The notes beneath the pieces were generated by a model that saw only the letters and a list, made by a program, of their open reading frames with translations, made no database searches and had not been told where the DNA came from. From Clostridia bacterium (GTDB lineage: Bacteria > Bacillota > Clostridia > UMGS1883 > UMGS1540): a stretch of 64,000 nt of DNA. The stretch spans positions 1 to 64,000 of the forward strand of contig JAFZQX010000040.1 of assembly GCA_017620205.1 (NCBI GenBank), in the 5' to 3' direction. Shown here one piece after another: positions 8,270-15,819 of the stretch; position 1 is the stretch's first letter, and every line of letters begins with the position of its first letter. Both the position numbers and the translations under genes were made by a program.

Positions 8270-8440
8270 CAAGGCGCAAAACCGTGAAAAGTTGGTAGTG
8301 AAGTGTAGGCGTTATGCCTGCGCTTGCAAAGGCATAGTCGGAACGAACGTGACTTTTCACGGAAAAGGAGCAGCAACGGAGCATATGAAAACCGCCCGTG
8401 CTTTGCACGAGCGGTTTGATTGCAGCGTAGTTTGCTGCGA
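8270..8440. other. Structured intergenic element (nested inverted repeats)
   Basis: Three consecutive foldable units: GCGCC-GCAA-GGCGC; CCGTGAAAAGT (8282-8292) paired with ACTTTTCACGG (8352-8362), enclosing smaller stems (AGGCGTTATGCCT); and GCAGCAA paired with TTTGCTGC (8371 to about 8437), enclosing CCGCCCGTGC / GCACGAGCGG. No ORF fits. It may be a structured RNA or a MITE-like relic. Confidence 0.45.
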
Positions 8441-8453
8441 CGTGTATGTTTAC

Positions 8454-8497
8454 TACCAAAAGGTACTATGTTACAAGGTGTGTGCTACCAAAAGGTA
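8454..8497. repeat. Paired TACCAAAAGGTAC motif, locus 1
   Basis: Two copies of the palindromic 13-mer TACCAAAAGGTAC, 31 bp apart. The same pair occurs at 13602-13646 and 14152-14196, with related flanking sequence (CATATTAGGGGG...TTTTGCTCTGT) at 14.2 kb. A dispersed repeat of unknown role. Confidence 0.7.
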
Positions 8498-8556
8498 CAT
8501 ATTAGGGGGAAGAAAGCATATTGTACACTATTTTGCTCTGTGGTTAACGATTGGCG

Positions 8557-8700
8557 CTGAAGGAGTTATTTATAAGTTGACAAAAAATGTACGTCCCCAA
8601 ATGTCCGTCCCCAAATGTCACTGAAGGAGTTATTTATAAGTTGACAAAAAATGTACGTCCCCAAATGTCACCGTCCCCAAATGTCACTAACCGTCCCCAT
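8557..8700. repeat. 64-bp tandem repeat with GTCCCCAAATGTCA phrases
   Basis: CTGAAGGAGTTATTTATAAG begins at 8557 and again at 8621. Each copy ends in one or more GTCCCCAAATGTCA phrases, and a last degenerate unit reaches 8700. Related GTCCCC phrases appear near 14275. Probably a mobile-element-associated repeat; not coding. Confidence 0.65.
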
Positions 8701-8711
8701 TGTGTTGTTAA

Positions 8712-11633
8712 TTAAGGTGTAGTGCTTAAAAGCACTTCGAGCGCTTCAAAAGCTGCTTCCAAAGCTTTTTCGCGGGATGGGAATTTCGTACCGCAAAACT
8801 TTGAGTCTATTGAATATGTCCATTCCTTCATGTTGTCTTTTTTGAAAAGCACAATAATATGTTCTTTTATTTTAATATATTCGTTTCCGTTCTTTGATGT
8901 TTTCCATTTCCGCTTCATAAAGGTTTCGCGGCGTGATTCTTTGTTTTTGAATTCGTTCTCACGTTTCCTTGCTCCTTCAATATCACCTTCCATTTTTCCG
9001 GCGCAGACACAGCCTACATTCAAGCTGCGGTATTCAGGGTGAACCATGTGGTGCACATACCGTATAATCTGGTATCCGCACATTTCGCATACGCCCCGGG
9101 GCGCGCCGAGATCGGTAATTCCCACGCATGTCCAACCGGAATGGGGTACATCTTCGCGTTTCCAAAGATTTGGCGTGTCTGCAAGCTTTTGTTTTAATTC
9201 CTCGGTCATAGCAACAAAGCCGTCATCGTTTGTATCCGGCTCTTGGTTTTCGGAGTTCTGACGCCCGTTTTTTGCTGTTATGCGCTCGGGAACGACAAAA
9301 CGCTCTTCCTCCGTAAAACCGTCGTGGTCATCCTGCGGCTCATCAATGCTTTTTTCAGCATGGTCTTCTTTGATAGCGTCTTCGTTTTCGTCTTGTTCGA
9401 AAGCTTCCTCGCTGATTGGTTTGTCCTCAATTTCATGTTTGGCGTCATAAATCTTCGGAACGGTGTGCTCGCGGCTGAAATATTCTGCCGAAAGTGTGCG
9501 AGACTGACCGATTTTCTCAAAAGATGCCGTCAGGGTGTTTCTTTCCGCGTCAAACGATATAACCGTCCCTTTGCCGAAAACGTGATGATAAACTTCGTCT
9601 CCGGGCTTGTATTTTTTCGTGTCTTCTGTGACAATACCGGCGTTTAAGCGCACCGAGTATTCACGGCTTTCCGCGTCAAGCGCGTTTGATATTACGCCGA
9701 CTCTGTTGTAATTTTGCAATCCTATCTCGCGCAGAAAACGTGAAGGCAGTTTTTTTATGCCGTTTTGCGAAAAGCCTTCGGAATCCATGATATACAACTG
9801 CTCTTTTGCTCTTGTTATGGCAACGTAGCATAAGCGCCGATCTTCTTCAAGACCGAGAAGCTTCCTTTCTTCTACCGTTTTAGATGACGGGAATATACCT
9901 TCAGAAAAGCCTATTATAAATACGATGGGAAATTCGAGGCCTTTTGCGGCGTGAATAGTCATAAGCTTTACCGCGTCTTTTTCTCTTTCGCTGTCTTCGC
10001 TGCTTTGAAGTGACAGCTGCTGCAGAAACTGCGGAAGGCTTATGTCCTCTCCAAAATTGCGTTCAAATTCGTCTGCTACGCGTTTAAACTCCATAAGGTT
10101 TTCGTATCTTTCCTCATCGCCTAAAGAGCGAATGTATTCCTCATATCCCGATTCCGCAGAAACCCTGTTGACTATATCGCTTATTCTCTGCTTGCCCATA
10201 TCTTCTCTTATGCTTTTAATAAGCTTTACAAAGGAAGCGGCGTCGCTGTTTTTAAACGGCGCGTTTTCGAGATTGTCGGATAAAACAGCGAAAAGGGAGG
10301 GGGAATCGCCGTTTTCGTGAGAAATGGTTTCCTGCAGTTCTTCAAGGGCGTTCATTTTGACTCTTCCAAAGCGTCTTCGCGGTTTGTTTATCACGCGTTT
10401 TGTTGAAATATCGTCACCGAACGCTATGACGCGGAGATAAGCTATAATGTCAAGAACCTCCATTCTCTGGAAAAATTTTACGCCTCCGTATATCTCATAA
10501 GGTATGTTCTTTTCAACCAGCTTGTTTTCAATAAGACGGGATAAAAAGCCGGAACGGTATAAAATTGCGATATCGGAGTAGTTTTTGCCTTTGCCGCGCA
10601 CAAATTCTTTTATAAGCGAAGCTATTGTTTCGTTTTCTTTGTCATCGCTCTTGGAGTGGTAATGCACAACATCCGCACCGCGCGGAAGTTTTGTGAAAAG
10701 TTCTTTTTTCAGCCTCAGAGTGTTGTTGCCTATAAGAGTGTTAGCGCAGGTCAGTATCTGCGGGGTAGAGCGGTAGTTGCGGTTCAGAAAAATAGTTTTG
10801 GTCGGTTCGTGGGTTTTATCAAAATCCACAAGCAATTTCACATCCGAACCGCGCCATTCGTAAATATTCTGATCAGGATCTCCAACTATTAACAGGTTTT
10901 TGTAAAAACCCGATAATATATCAATGAGTTTCATTTCGCGGCGCGAGCTGTCCTGAAATTCATCAACCTGAATATAATTCAGCTTTTGCTGCCAGCGCGA
11001 GCGGACTTCTTCGTTGGTTTCCAAAAGATAAAGAGCAAAACTCATCAAGTCGTTAAAATCAAGCGCGTTTACGGCTTTTTGTCTTTGCATATATTCTTCG
11101 ATTATGATGTCATCCTGAGTTGTTATGCTTTCCATAATTCTTTCATGCGCGGGTGAGCACATTTTTGGAACATATACGCAGTATGATTCGGACTTGTATC
11201 CGCCTATAAGTTTAAGTATTCGTTCAAAACTTGCGTAGTCAAGCTTAAGCTCGTGTTTTTGATATATTTCGCTCAGAATGTTTTTCTGCTGAACGGCGTC
11301 TATAATTTGAAAATCTTTTGATAAAAACAACTTTTCCGCGTCGTCGCGAAGAAGCCTTGCGCAAAATCCGTGGTATGTGCAGATAAGCGCGGTTTCATAC
11401 TCGCCGCCTATAAGCGATCTTATCCTCCGTTTCATTTCGCCGGCAGCCTTGTTTGTAAAGGTTACGCATAAGATGTTAGCCGGATTTATGCCGTATTCTT
11501 TAACAAGATACGCATATCTGCTTACAAGCAGTTTTGTTTTTCCGCTTCCGGCGCCTGCGATAACACGGACAAACCCCTCTGTTTCAAGCACAGCCTCGCG
11601 CTGCTTTTCGTTTAAATCATCTATAATGCTCAT
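8712..11633 (-). CDS. PcrA/UvrD-type superfamily 1 DNA helicase with zinc-finger-like C-terminal extension
   Basis: ATP-dependent 3'-5' DNA helicase, expected in repair or replication restart. The SF1A motifs appear in order: Walker A AGAGSGKT (~27), TFTNKAAGEM, Walker B VDEFQDSS (~222), GDPDQNIYEWRGSD, RNYRSTPQIL, TIHAAKGLEFP (~555) and YVAITRAKEQLY (~600). A Tudor-like PcrA tail follows (GDEVYHHVFGKGTVI, ~670). The last ~250 residues are unusual: an acidic linker, then WTCVGITDLGAPRGVCEMCGYQ, YVHHMVHPEYR and VGCVCAGKMEGD, which contain C/H pairs suited to zinc, and a basic stretch RRETFMKRKWK. At 973 residues it is well above the ~730 of PcrA. GGAGG precedes ATG 11633. Repeats flank the gene on both sides. 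Confidence 0.9.
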   Translation of the reverse strand: MSIIDDLNEKQREAVLETEGFVRVIAGAGSGKTKLLVSRYAYLVKEYGINPANILCVTFTNKAAGEMKRRIRSLIGGEYETALICTYHGFCARLLRDDAEKLFLSKDFQIIDAVQQKNILSEIYQKHELKLDYASFERILKLIGGYKSESYCVYVPKMCSPAHERIMESITTQDDIIIEEYMQRQKAVNALDFNDLMSFALYLLETNEEVRSRWQQKLNYIQVDEFQDSSRREMKLIDILSGFYKNLLIVGDPDQNIYEWRGSDVKLLVDFDKTHEPTKTIFLNRNYRSTPQILTCANTLIGNNTLRLKKELFTKLPRGADVVHYHSKSDDKENETIASLIKEFVRGKGKNYSDIAILYRSGFLSRLIENKLVEKNIPYEIYGGVKFFQRMEVLDIIAYLRVIAFGDDISTKRVINKPRRRFGRVKMNALEELQETISHENGDSPSLFAVLSDNLENAPFKNSDAASFVKLIKSIREDMGKQRISDIVNRVSAESGYEEYIRSLGDEERYENLMEFKRVADEFERNFGEDISLPQFLQQLSLQSSEDSEREKDAVKLMTIHAAKGLEFPIVFIIGFSEGIFPSSKTVEERKLLGLEEDRRLCYVAITRAKEQLYIMDSEGFSQNGIKKLPSRFLREIGLQNYNRVGVISNALDAESREYSVRLNAGIVTEDTKKYKPGDEVYHHVFGKGTVISFDAERNTLTASFEKIGQSRTLSAEYFSREHTVPKIYDAKHEIEDKPISEEAFEQDENEDAIKEDHAEKSIDEPQDDHDGFTEEERFVVPERITAKNGRQNSENQEPDTNDDGFVAMTEELKQKLADTPNLWKREDVPHSGWTCVGITDLGAPRGVCEMCGYQIIRYVHHMVHPEYRSLNVGCVCAGKMEGDIEGARKRENEFKNKESRRETFMKRKWKTSKNGNEYIKIKEHIIVLFKKDNMKEWTYSIDSKFCGTKFPSREKALEAAFEALEVLLSTTP

Positions 11634-11762
11634 TTTTCCGCCTCCCGTTTTGAATTAGTATTACTTTCCATTTTGAATTATATCAAAAGCAGTGTACAAA
11701 AAAACGGACACAGAGAACATACACGGCGAATTTTTTGTAAAAAAAATACGCCGAACATAAAA

Positions 11763-11789
11763 AACACAGAGGGACGGTTCTCTTGTGTT
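11763..11789. repeat. REP-like palindrome (ACACAGAG...CTCTTGTGT)
   Basis: AACACAGAG / CTCTTGTGTT around GGGACGGTT. This sequence type recurs as a REP element in many Firmicutes genomes. Partial relatives lie near 14070-14094 (AGAGAATCATCCCCTTGTGTT). Confidence 0.6.
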
Positions 11790-11820
11790 AATGATGGTTA
11801 TGGCGGTTTTTGGGCAAAAA

Positions 11821-11857
11821 AGAAATCACATTTGCTTGGTATACAAATGTGATTTCT
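11821..11857. repeat. Loop-conserved hairpin, copy 1
   Basis: 14-bp perfect stem AGAAATCACATTTG / CAAATGTGATTTCT with loop CTTGGTATA. An A6 run on the plus-strand left side becomes a U-run on the minus strand, so it can act as a minus-strand terminator. Downstream sequence to about 11960 repeats GTACACCATT and AAAAAGGTACA phrases related to the other loci. Confidence 0.75.
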
Positions 11858-12064
11858 TACGTGGCAAAGACGGGCAAAAAGGTACATTTTAGGGGTAATT
11901 TTAAGGTAAGAAATTCAAAAAGTACACCATTAAGGGTAAGAAAAGCAAATTGTACACCATTTTCGCTTTCTGTAAGCGGCGCGACAAACCAATAGAAGAG
12001 GCCTCAGCTTTCGGTTACTATAACTATCCGCTGGGCTCATAGTGTGTAAAAACTCAAATAAATA

Positions 12065-13054
12065 TTATGTGATTTCTTGACAATAGATGCGTGTTGGAAT
12101 ATGCCAACCGGTATATTCCTCGACAATCGAGTATTTTTTGTGACAAATCGGGCACTCAATAATCCCTTGTATAGAATAATCACTAACTTTTTTGTCTGCC
12201 TGAACAAGTAAAAAGCCTTCTTTTGCAAGTCCGTTGGCGCTCGGACCAAATTCATCTATTAGTAGGCGACAAAAGCATATATCTGTATTATTACCTTCAA
12301 TAATTTCAATTGCACGACTGGAAAACCGACTGTTAGGTGCAAAAATGCCACCCATTTCCAAACTATTTAAATTCTGCTTTATTAGAGGAAGATTTTGGTA
12401 TGCGTTGGAAAGAAATTTCTTCCTTTCTTGCGGATCTTTTAATACAAGGTTGTGTACACAAAATACCGCACCTCTTACAATCCTATCATCTCTGGAAAGC
12501 AATTGTTTAGTTAATATTTCCCCACTGCAATCAGGGGACATAAACATAAAAGTAAAATAGATTTCCCAATTTGTTTCATCCAAATCGCCATAAATTTTTT
12601 TTGCGCTTTTATTAAACTTATTTAATAATTGCAAGAATGTAGTGACTTTTTGAGGTTCTTTTACAAAAAAGTATGTATTGTTTATAATCTTTTGAGCTGT
12701 AAATTCATATAATTCTTTTGTCACCTTGTGAATGCATAAATATTCTGTTCTGTCTCGTAAATCGCTTTTTGAAAGACATAGATATACATTTGAAACAAAC
12801 TTTTGATAATCTTCAATTTCTTGTTTGTATTTATTTAAAATTTTATCTCTTTCCCTAATTGAACAATCAGAATCGGCTTTAGAAAGACAAAATACTAAAC
12901 CAAACGTTCCGACAACAAATAGTAATATTGCAGTCAAAGCCACGGCATCGGAACGCATGGCTGCTGTGATAAATCCAAGCAGAAACAGAAGAATGCCCAT
13001 ACATGCCATAATTATACAGATAGTTCGTATAGTTTTGTATTTATCGTTATTCAT
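12065..13054 (-). CDS. Hypothetical membrane-anchored protein
   Basis: A 329-residue protein of no recognised family. Two hydrophobic segments lie near the N-terminus (IRTICIIMACMGILLFLLGF; VALTAILLFVVGTFGLVFC). A charged, probably helical cytoplasmic part follows, and a C-terminal IIECPICHKKY could be half of a zinc ribbon, with a single C at the far end. GGAGGAG lies 7 nt before ATG 13054. Low-GC codon use compared with the housekeeping genes, and the surrounding repeats, suggest acquired DNA. Confidence 0.65.
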   Translation of the reverse strand: MNNDKYKTIRTICIIMACMGILLFLLGFITAAMRSDAVALTAILLFVVGTFGLVFCLSKADSDCSIRERDKILNKYKQEIEDYQKFVSNVYLCLSKSDLRDRTEYLCIHKVTKELYEFTAQKIINNTYFFVKEPQKVTTFLQLLNKFNKSAKKIYGDLDETNWEIYFTFMFMSPDCSGEILTKQLLSRDDRIVRGAVFCVHNLVLKDPQERKKFLSNAYQNLPLIKQNLNSLEMGGIFAPNSRFSSRAIEIIEGNNTDICFCRLLIDEFGPSANGLAKEGFLLVQADKKVSDYSIQGIIECPICHKKYSIVEEYTGWHIPTRIYCQEIT

Positions 13055-13549
13055 TTAATACTCCTCCATGTATTAAGATCCAGACTCAGATTATGATGGT
13101 AACCTCTAATAATCGATTCCCAATCATAACATTTTGCCATTTTGCTTATTTCTCAAAAATCAAGACAAGAAACAGTCAATTATCGTTGATATTCGCTACG
13201 AGTCTATCATGTTAATTTTACTACAAAAATAGCAACAAGTAAAGATAGAATTGTATATTTTAATAGGTTTCGTTAATTATACCATATGGCTGTATTCGGT
13301 ATCAAGTAAAATAAAAAAACTATTGAAATTCGAAGGGGAGGACTCGAATCTTTCCCGGTATTTATGCGGGTTTGAAGGGTTCGCGTCCTGCTGTCCGCGC
13401 TTTTTGAGCTTTTGGGTAATTTAAAGAATTTGAAGCTATTTTTGTGATTTTTTGCTCAATTTTGGTCAAAAAAATAGTCCGCCGATGGTTCGACGGAACA
13501 ATTAAAAAAGTGCTGCATGCCGCGTGGTTACGCGGTTTTCAGGCAAAAA
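13055..13549. other. Non-coding spacer with a tRNA-like 3' fragment
   Basis: No gene is visible. GTATTTATGCGG (13358-13369) is followed by a T-arm-like GGGTTCGCGTCC. The same 12-mer precedes a tRNA-like fragment at 15238. On the minus strand GATTCGAGTCCTCC (about 13341-13354) also resembles a tRNA T-arm. These look like scars of integration events; they are not intact tRNAs. Confidence 0.35.
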
Positions 13550-13646
13550 AGAAATCACATTTGCTTGGTATACAAATGTGATTTCTTACGTGTCTGTGTG
13601 CTACCAAAAGGTACTTTGTTACGACGTGTGTACTACCAAAAGGTAC
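13550..13646. repeat. Loop-conserved hairpin copy 2 plus TACCAAAAGGTAC pair
   Basis: The stem AGAAATCACATTTG / CAAATGTGATTTCT (13550-13586) is identical to copy 1, including the loop. TACCAAAAGGTAC follows at 13602 and 13634, spaced 32 bp. Confidence 0.75.
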
Positions 13647-13737
13647 ATATTTTGATGATTATTATTATTTACTGATCTCAAATGATTTTCTTGTCACTAT
13701 GCCATCATATTCTAAATCGAGTTGTCTCCCCTTGTGT

Positions 13738-14037
13738 TCAGTGTTGTTGTACATTATATGTGTCTGCTTTTAACATTTCCATAAAATAGTTAATGGCTTT
13801 CTTTTCGTTTTGAAATGTTTTTGAAAAAACAATTCCACGCTCCGCATCCCGTCTGCTTGAGATTTGATATTTCCCATCCTCTACCTTTAGTGTAGTGGCT
13901 GGCGTGCCATATAGTGAATCATGATAATGCAATTCATTTGGCAAAGCATAGAAAGCAATCCTTTCTAAAAGGTTATTTTTACAAAGAAATAAGTTGATCT
14001 GGTTTTCATGTTTTTTCATATTACACATTGATATCAT
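13738..14037 (-). CDS. Small hypothetical protein
   Basis: Up to 99 residues; the start may be the ATG at 14019 (MKKHENQ) instead. It is polar, with no membrane segment, and a mixed alpha/beta pattern (ISSRRDAERGIVFSKTFQNEKK, then an amphipathic helix). I recognise no family; an immunity-type or mobile-element cargo protein is conceivable but unsupported. It is flanked by dispersed repeats on both sides. Confidence 0.5.
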   Translation of the reverse strand: MISMCNMKKHENQINLFLCKNNLLERIAFYALPNELHYHDSLYGTPATTLKVEDGKYQISSRRDAERGIVFSKTFQNEKKAINYFMEMLKADTYNVQQH

Positions 14038-14100
14038 ACCCCATATTTTAGCGCATTTTTATGCAACAGAAGAGAATCATCCCCTTGTGTTAGAACAAAA

Positions 14101-14240
14101 GGAATAACTTTTGTTTGGTATACAAAAGTTATTCCATAGGTGTATGTTCACTACCAAAAGGTACTATGTTACAAGGTGTGTGCTACCAAAAGGTACATAT
14201 TAGGGGGTAAGAAATGTAAAAAGGTACACCATTTTGCTCT
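14101..14240. repeat. Loop-conserved hairpin copy 3 plus TACCAAAAGGTAC pair
   Basis: GGAATAACTTTTG / CAAAAGTTATTCC (14101-14135) has the same loop type (TTTGGTATA) as copies 1 and 2, but both stem arms differ and still pair. TACCAAAAGGTAC follows at 14152 and 14184, then CATATTAGGGGG and TTTTGCTCTGT, nearly identical to 8485-8540. Confidence 0.75.
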
Positions 14241-14287
14241 GTATCCTTTAAATAATATATGCCAAAAATGTACGTCCCCAGATGGCC

Positions 14288-14779
14288 TTATATCGTCGAA
14301 TCAACATCCATTTCGAGTGTCCCTTTGTTTTTTGCAGTTTCAGAGTTATTTGTTTCTTCAATATATTTTTTCAACATTTTACACTTTTCTTTCGAAAAAA
14401 TACCAATGAAAACACCCAATATATAAATAATCGCACCTATTTTTGCAAAGACCATATTTATAAAACCCATTAAGAACAAAACAACTCCAATACCAATCAC
14501 TACAAGAGCGACATTTTTACTTTTTTCTGTTCTCTTAAGTTGATTTTGCGCCTCTTCCAAAGTCTTTTGAGGTTTCTTTCCACCGCCACTTTTTTTAAAT
14601 CCTAGTACCAGAAATGTAATCCCGCCGGATACACACAATAACAAGACAAACGGCAAAATTATCTCGCAGTATTTATTGGCTTTTATTGCTTCCGAATTTC
14701 TAAAAATAACCACTAATACAATATACAATGCAAGAAGTGCGAACCCGACAATTTTATAAATTGATTTTTTGTTCATCAT
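14288..14779 (-). CDS. Hypothetical membrane protein (about four TM helices)
   Basis: A 163-residue protein with hydrophobic segments near residues 9-27, 39-61, 89-106 and 108-127. They are split by a basic, glycine/lysine-rich loop (KKSGGGKKPQK) that leads into a short helical stretch (TLEEAQNQLKRTEKSK). No recognised family. AAGGAGA precedes the double ATG. It lies 35 bp after the excisionase-like gene in the same direction, so the two may be co-transcribed. Confidence 0.6.
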   Translation of the reverse strand: MMNKKSIYKIVGFALLALYIVLVVIFRNSEAIKANKYCEIILPFVLLLCVSGGITFLVLGFKKSGGGKKPQKTLEEAQNQLKRTEKSKNVALVVIGIGVVLFLMGFINMVFAKIGAIIYILGVFIGIFSKEKCKMLKKYIEETNNSETAKNKGTLEMDVDSTI

Positions 14780-14814
14780 AAAACTCTCCTTATCCCAATA
14801 AATTATTCATTATA

Positions 14815-15012
14815 TTATTCCGAAGCTTTACCACTTATAACCCATTCGTCAACTTCACTAACTTTAAACTTCCAATTGCGTCCTACCTTGTGCGCCGGAA
14901 GTCCTTTTTCATTTATCCACAGCATCAAAGAATCGCGTCCAACGCCAAGATGTTCGCAAATTTCTTTTGTAGATAACCAGCGCTTTGCTTCGGTTTTTAC
15001 AATATCATTCAT
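14815..15012 (-). CDS. Excisionase / MerR-like helix-turn-helix DNA-binding protein
   Basis: A 65-residue protein matching the excisionase-family HTH_17 pattern: RWLSTKEICEHLGVGRDSL (helix-turn-helix), then MLWINEKGLPAHKVGRNWKF (wing) and VSEVDEWV. Such proteins act as recombination directionality factors or small regulators in integrative elements and defence loci. No integrase is found next to it. GAGG precedes ATG 15012, and a good promoter lies upstream. Confidence 0.8.
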   Translation of the reverse strand: MNDIVKTEAKRWLSTKEICEHLGVGRDSLMLWINEKGLPAHKVGRNWKFKVSEVDEWVISGKASE

Positions 15013-15057
15013 TTCAAATTTTCCTCTTTCTAAAGAAAATTATAACAATACATTATA

Positions 15058-15086
15058 ATTATAACATATATATTTGAATTTTTCAA
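15058..15086 (-). promoter_or_regulatory. Promoter of the excisionase-like gene
   Basis: On the minus strand TTGAAA (15081-15086), 17-bp spacer, TATAAT (15058-15063), about 45 bp before the start codon. Confidence 0.7.
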
Positions 15087-15237
15087 GGTTTTAGATCGAT
15101 TTTTATGTTTTATTGCCGATTTATGCCGATTTAAATTTGTAGCTTATCAGTCATTTCAACCATAATTCCGAATTCCTTATATCGTCAAAATCGCTAACAG
15201 CTCTACAACAGGGGCTTGAACTATTTTGAAAAAGCAA

Positions 15238-15282
15238 GTATTTATGCGGCTTTGAGGGGTTCAAGTCCCCTCCTGTGCTCCG
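15238..15282 (+). other. tRNA 3'-end-like fragment
   Basis: GTATTTATGCGG is followed by AGGGG-TTCAAGT-CCCCT (a T-arm) and CCTGTGCTCCG, which looks like an acceptor 3' strand. No matching 5' half is nearby. Probably an attachment-site scar. The rest of 15013-15535 shows no gene. Confidence 0.4.
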
Positions 15283-15535
15283 ATTTTTGCGAAAATTTGT
15301 AATAAGACCAAAAGTACACTTTTTTGCAAAAATTCAAGAAATGGCCTGACCACGCGGGTTTCGGGTATTTTGGTTCAAAACCTTGAAGTACACTTGTCAA
15401 GTTTTTTTCTGTAACATAAGCCTATTCGGAATTATTTTTGCTTATTTTTTGCTGTTTTTACAAAAAATAAGACTTCCGAAAAATTTTCAAAAAGCCCTTA
15501 AAAGCGCGTAGATATGCGGTTTGCGCGTAAAAAAA

Positions 15536-15568
15536 GAATAACTTTTGCTTGGTATACAAAAGTTATTC
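15536..15568 (-). terminator. Terminator of tRNA-Leu; loop-conserved hairpin copy 4
   Basis: GAATAACTTTTG / CAAAAGTTATTC with loop CTTGGTATA. On the minus strand the stem is followed by a run of T residues and lies seven bases beyond the tRNA CCA end, the expected place for its terminator. The same hairpin type recurs at 11821, 13550 and 14101. Confidence 0.8.
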
Positions 15569-15574
15569 CATAGG

Positions 15575-15661
15575 TGGTACCGGTGGTCGGGGTCGAACCG
15601 ACACGGTATCGCTACCATCGGATTTTGAGTCCGACACGTCTGCCAATTCCATCACACCGGC
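15575..15661 (-). tRNA. tRNA-Leu (anticodon CAA)
   Basis: On the minus strand: acceptor GCCGGTG paired with CACCGGT (terminal G-U), D-arm with TGGCAGAC, anticodon loop CTCAAAA giving CAA, a long variable arm typical of class II tRNAs (TGGTAGCGATACCG), T-arm GTCGG-TTCGACC-CCGAC, discriminator A, and an encoded CCA. Length 87 nt including CCA. Confidence 0.95.
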
Positions 15662-15757
15662 GTATGAACAAATAATATTATACAACAACTGCTCGAAAAA
15701 ATCAAGCTTTTTTTCTAAGTTTTTTGTGTTTTCCCTTCGATTATTTACAAAAAACTC

Positions 15758-15786
15758 TTGACTTATAATGTGCTTCCATATATAAT
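15758..15786 (+). promoter_or_regulatory. Promoter of secDF
   Basis: TTGACT (15758-15763), 17-bp spacer, TATAAT (15781-15786), 33 bp before the secD start. Confidence 0.8.
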
Positions 15787-15819
15787 AGATATGTTATATT
15801 AACAAAGGAGGATATTGGC

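Noticed and set aside
8292-8624. 110-aa plus-strand ORF
   Set aside because: It runs straight through dispersed repeats and inverted repeats, has no plausible domain and no good ribosome binding site.
13738-14037. Toxin-antitoxin or immunity protein call for the 99-aa protein
   Set aside because: No partner gene and no recognised motif; left as hypothetical.
11640-15700. Intact prophage or conjugative element
   Set aside because: Only an excisionase-like gene and repeats are present; no integrase, capsid, relaxase or replication gene.
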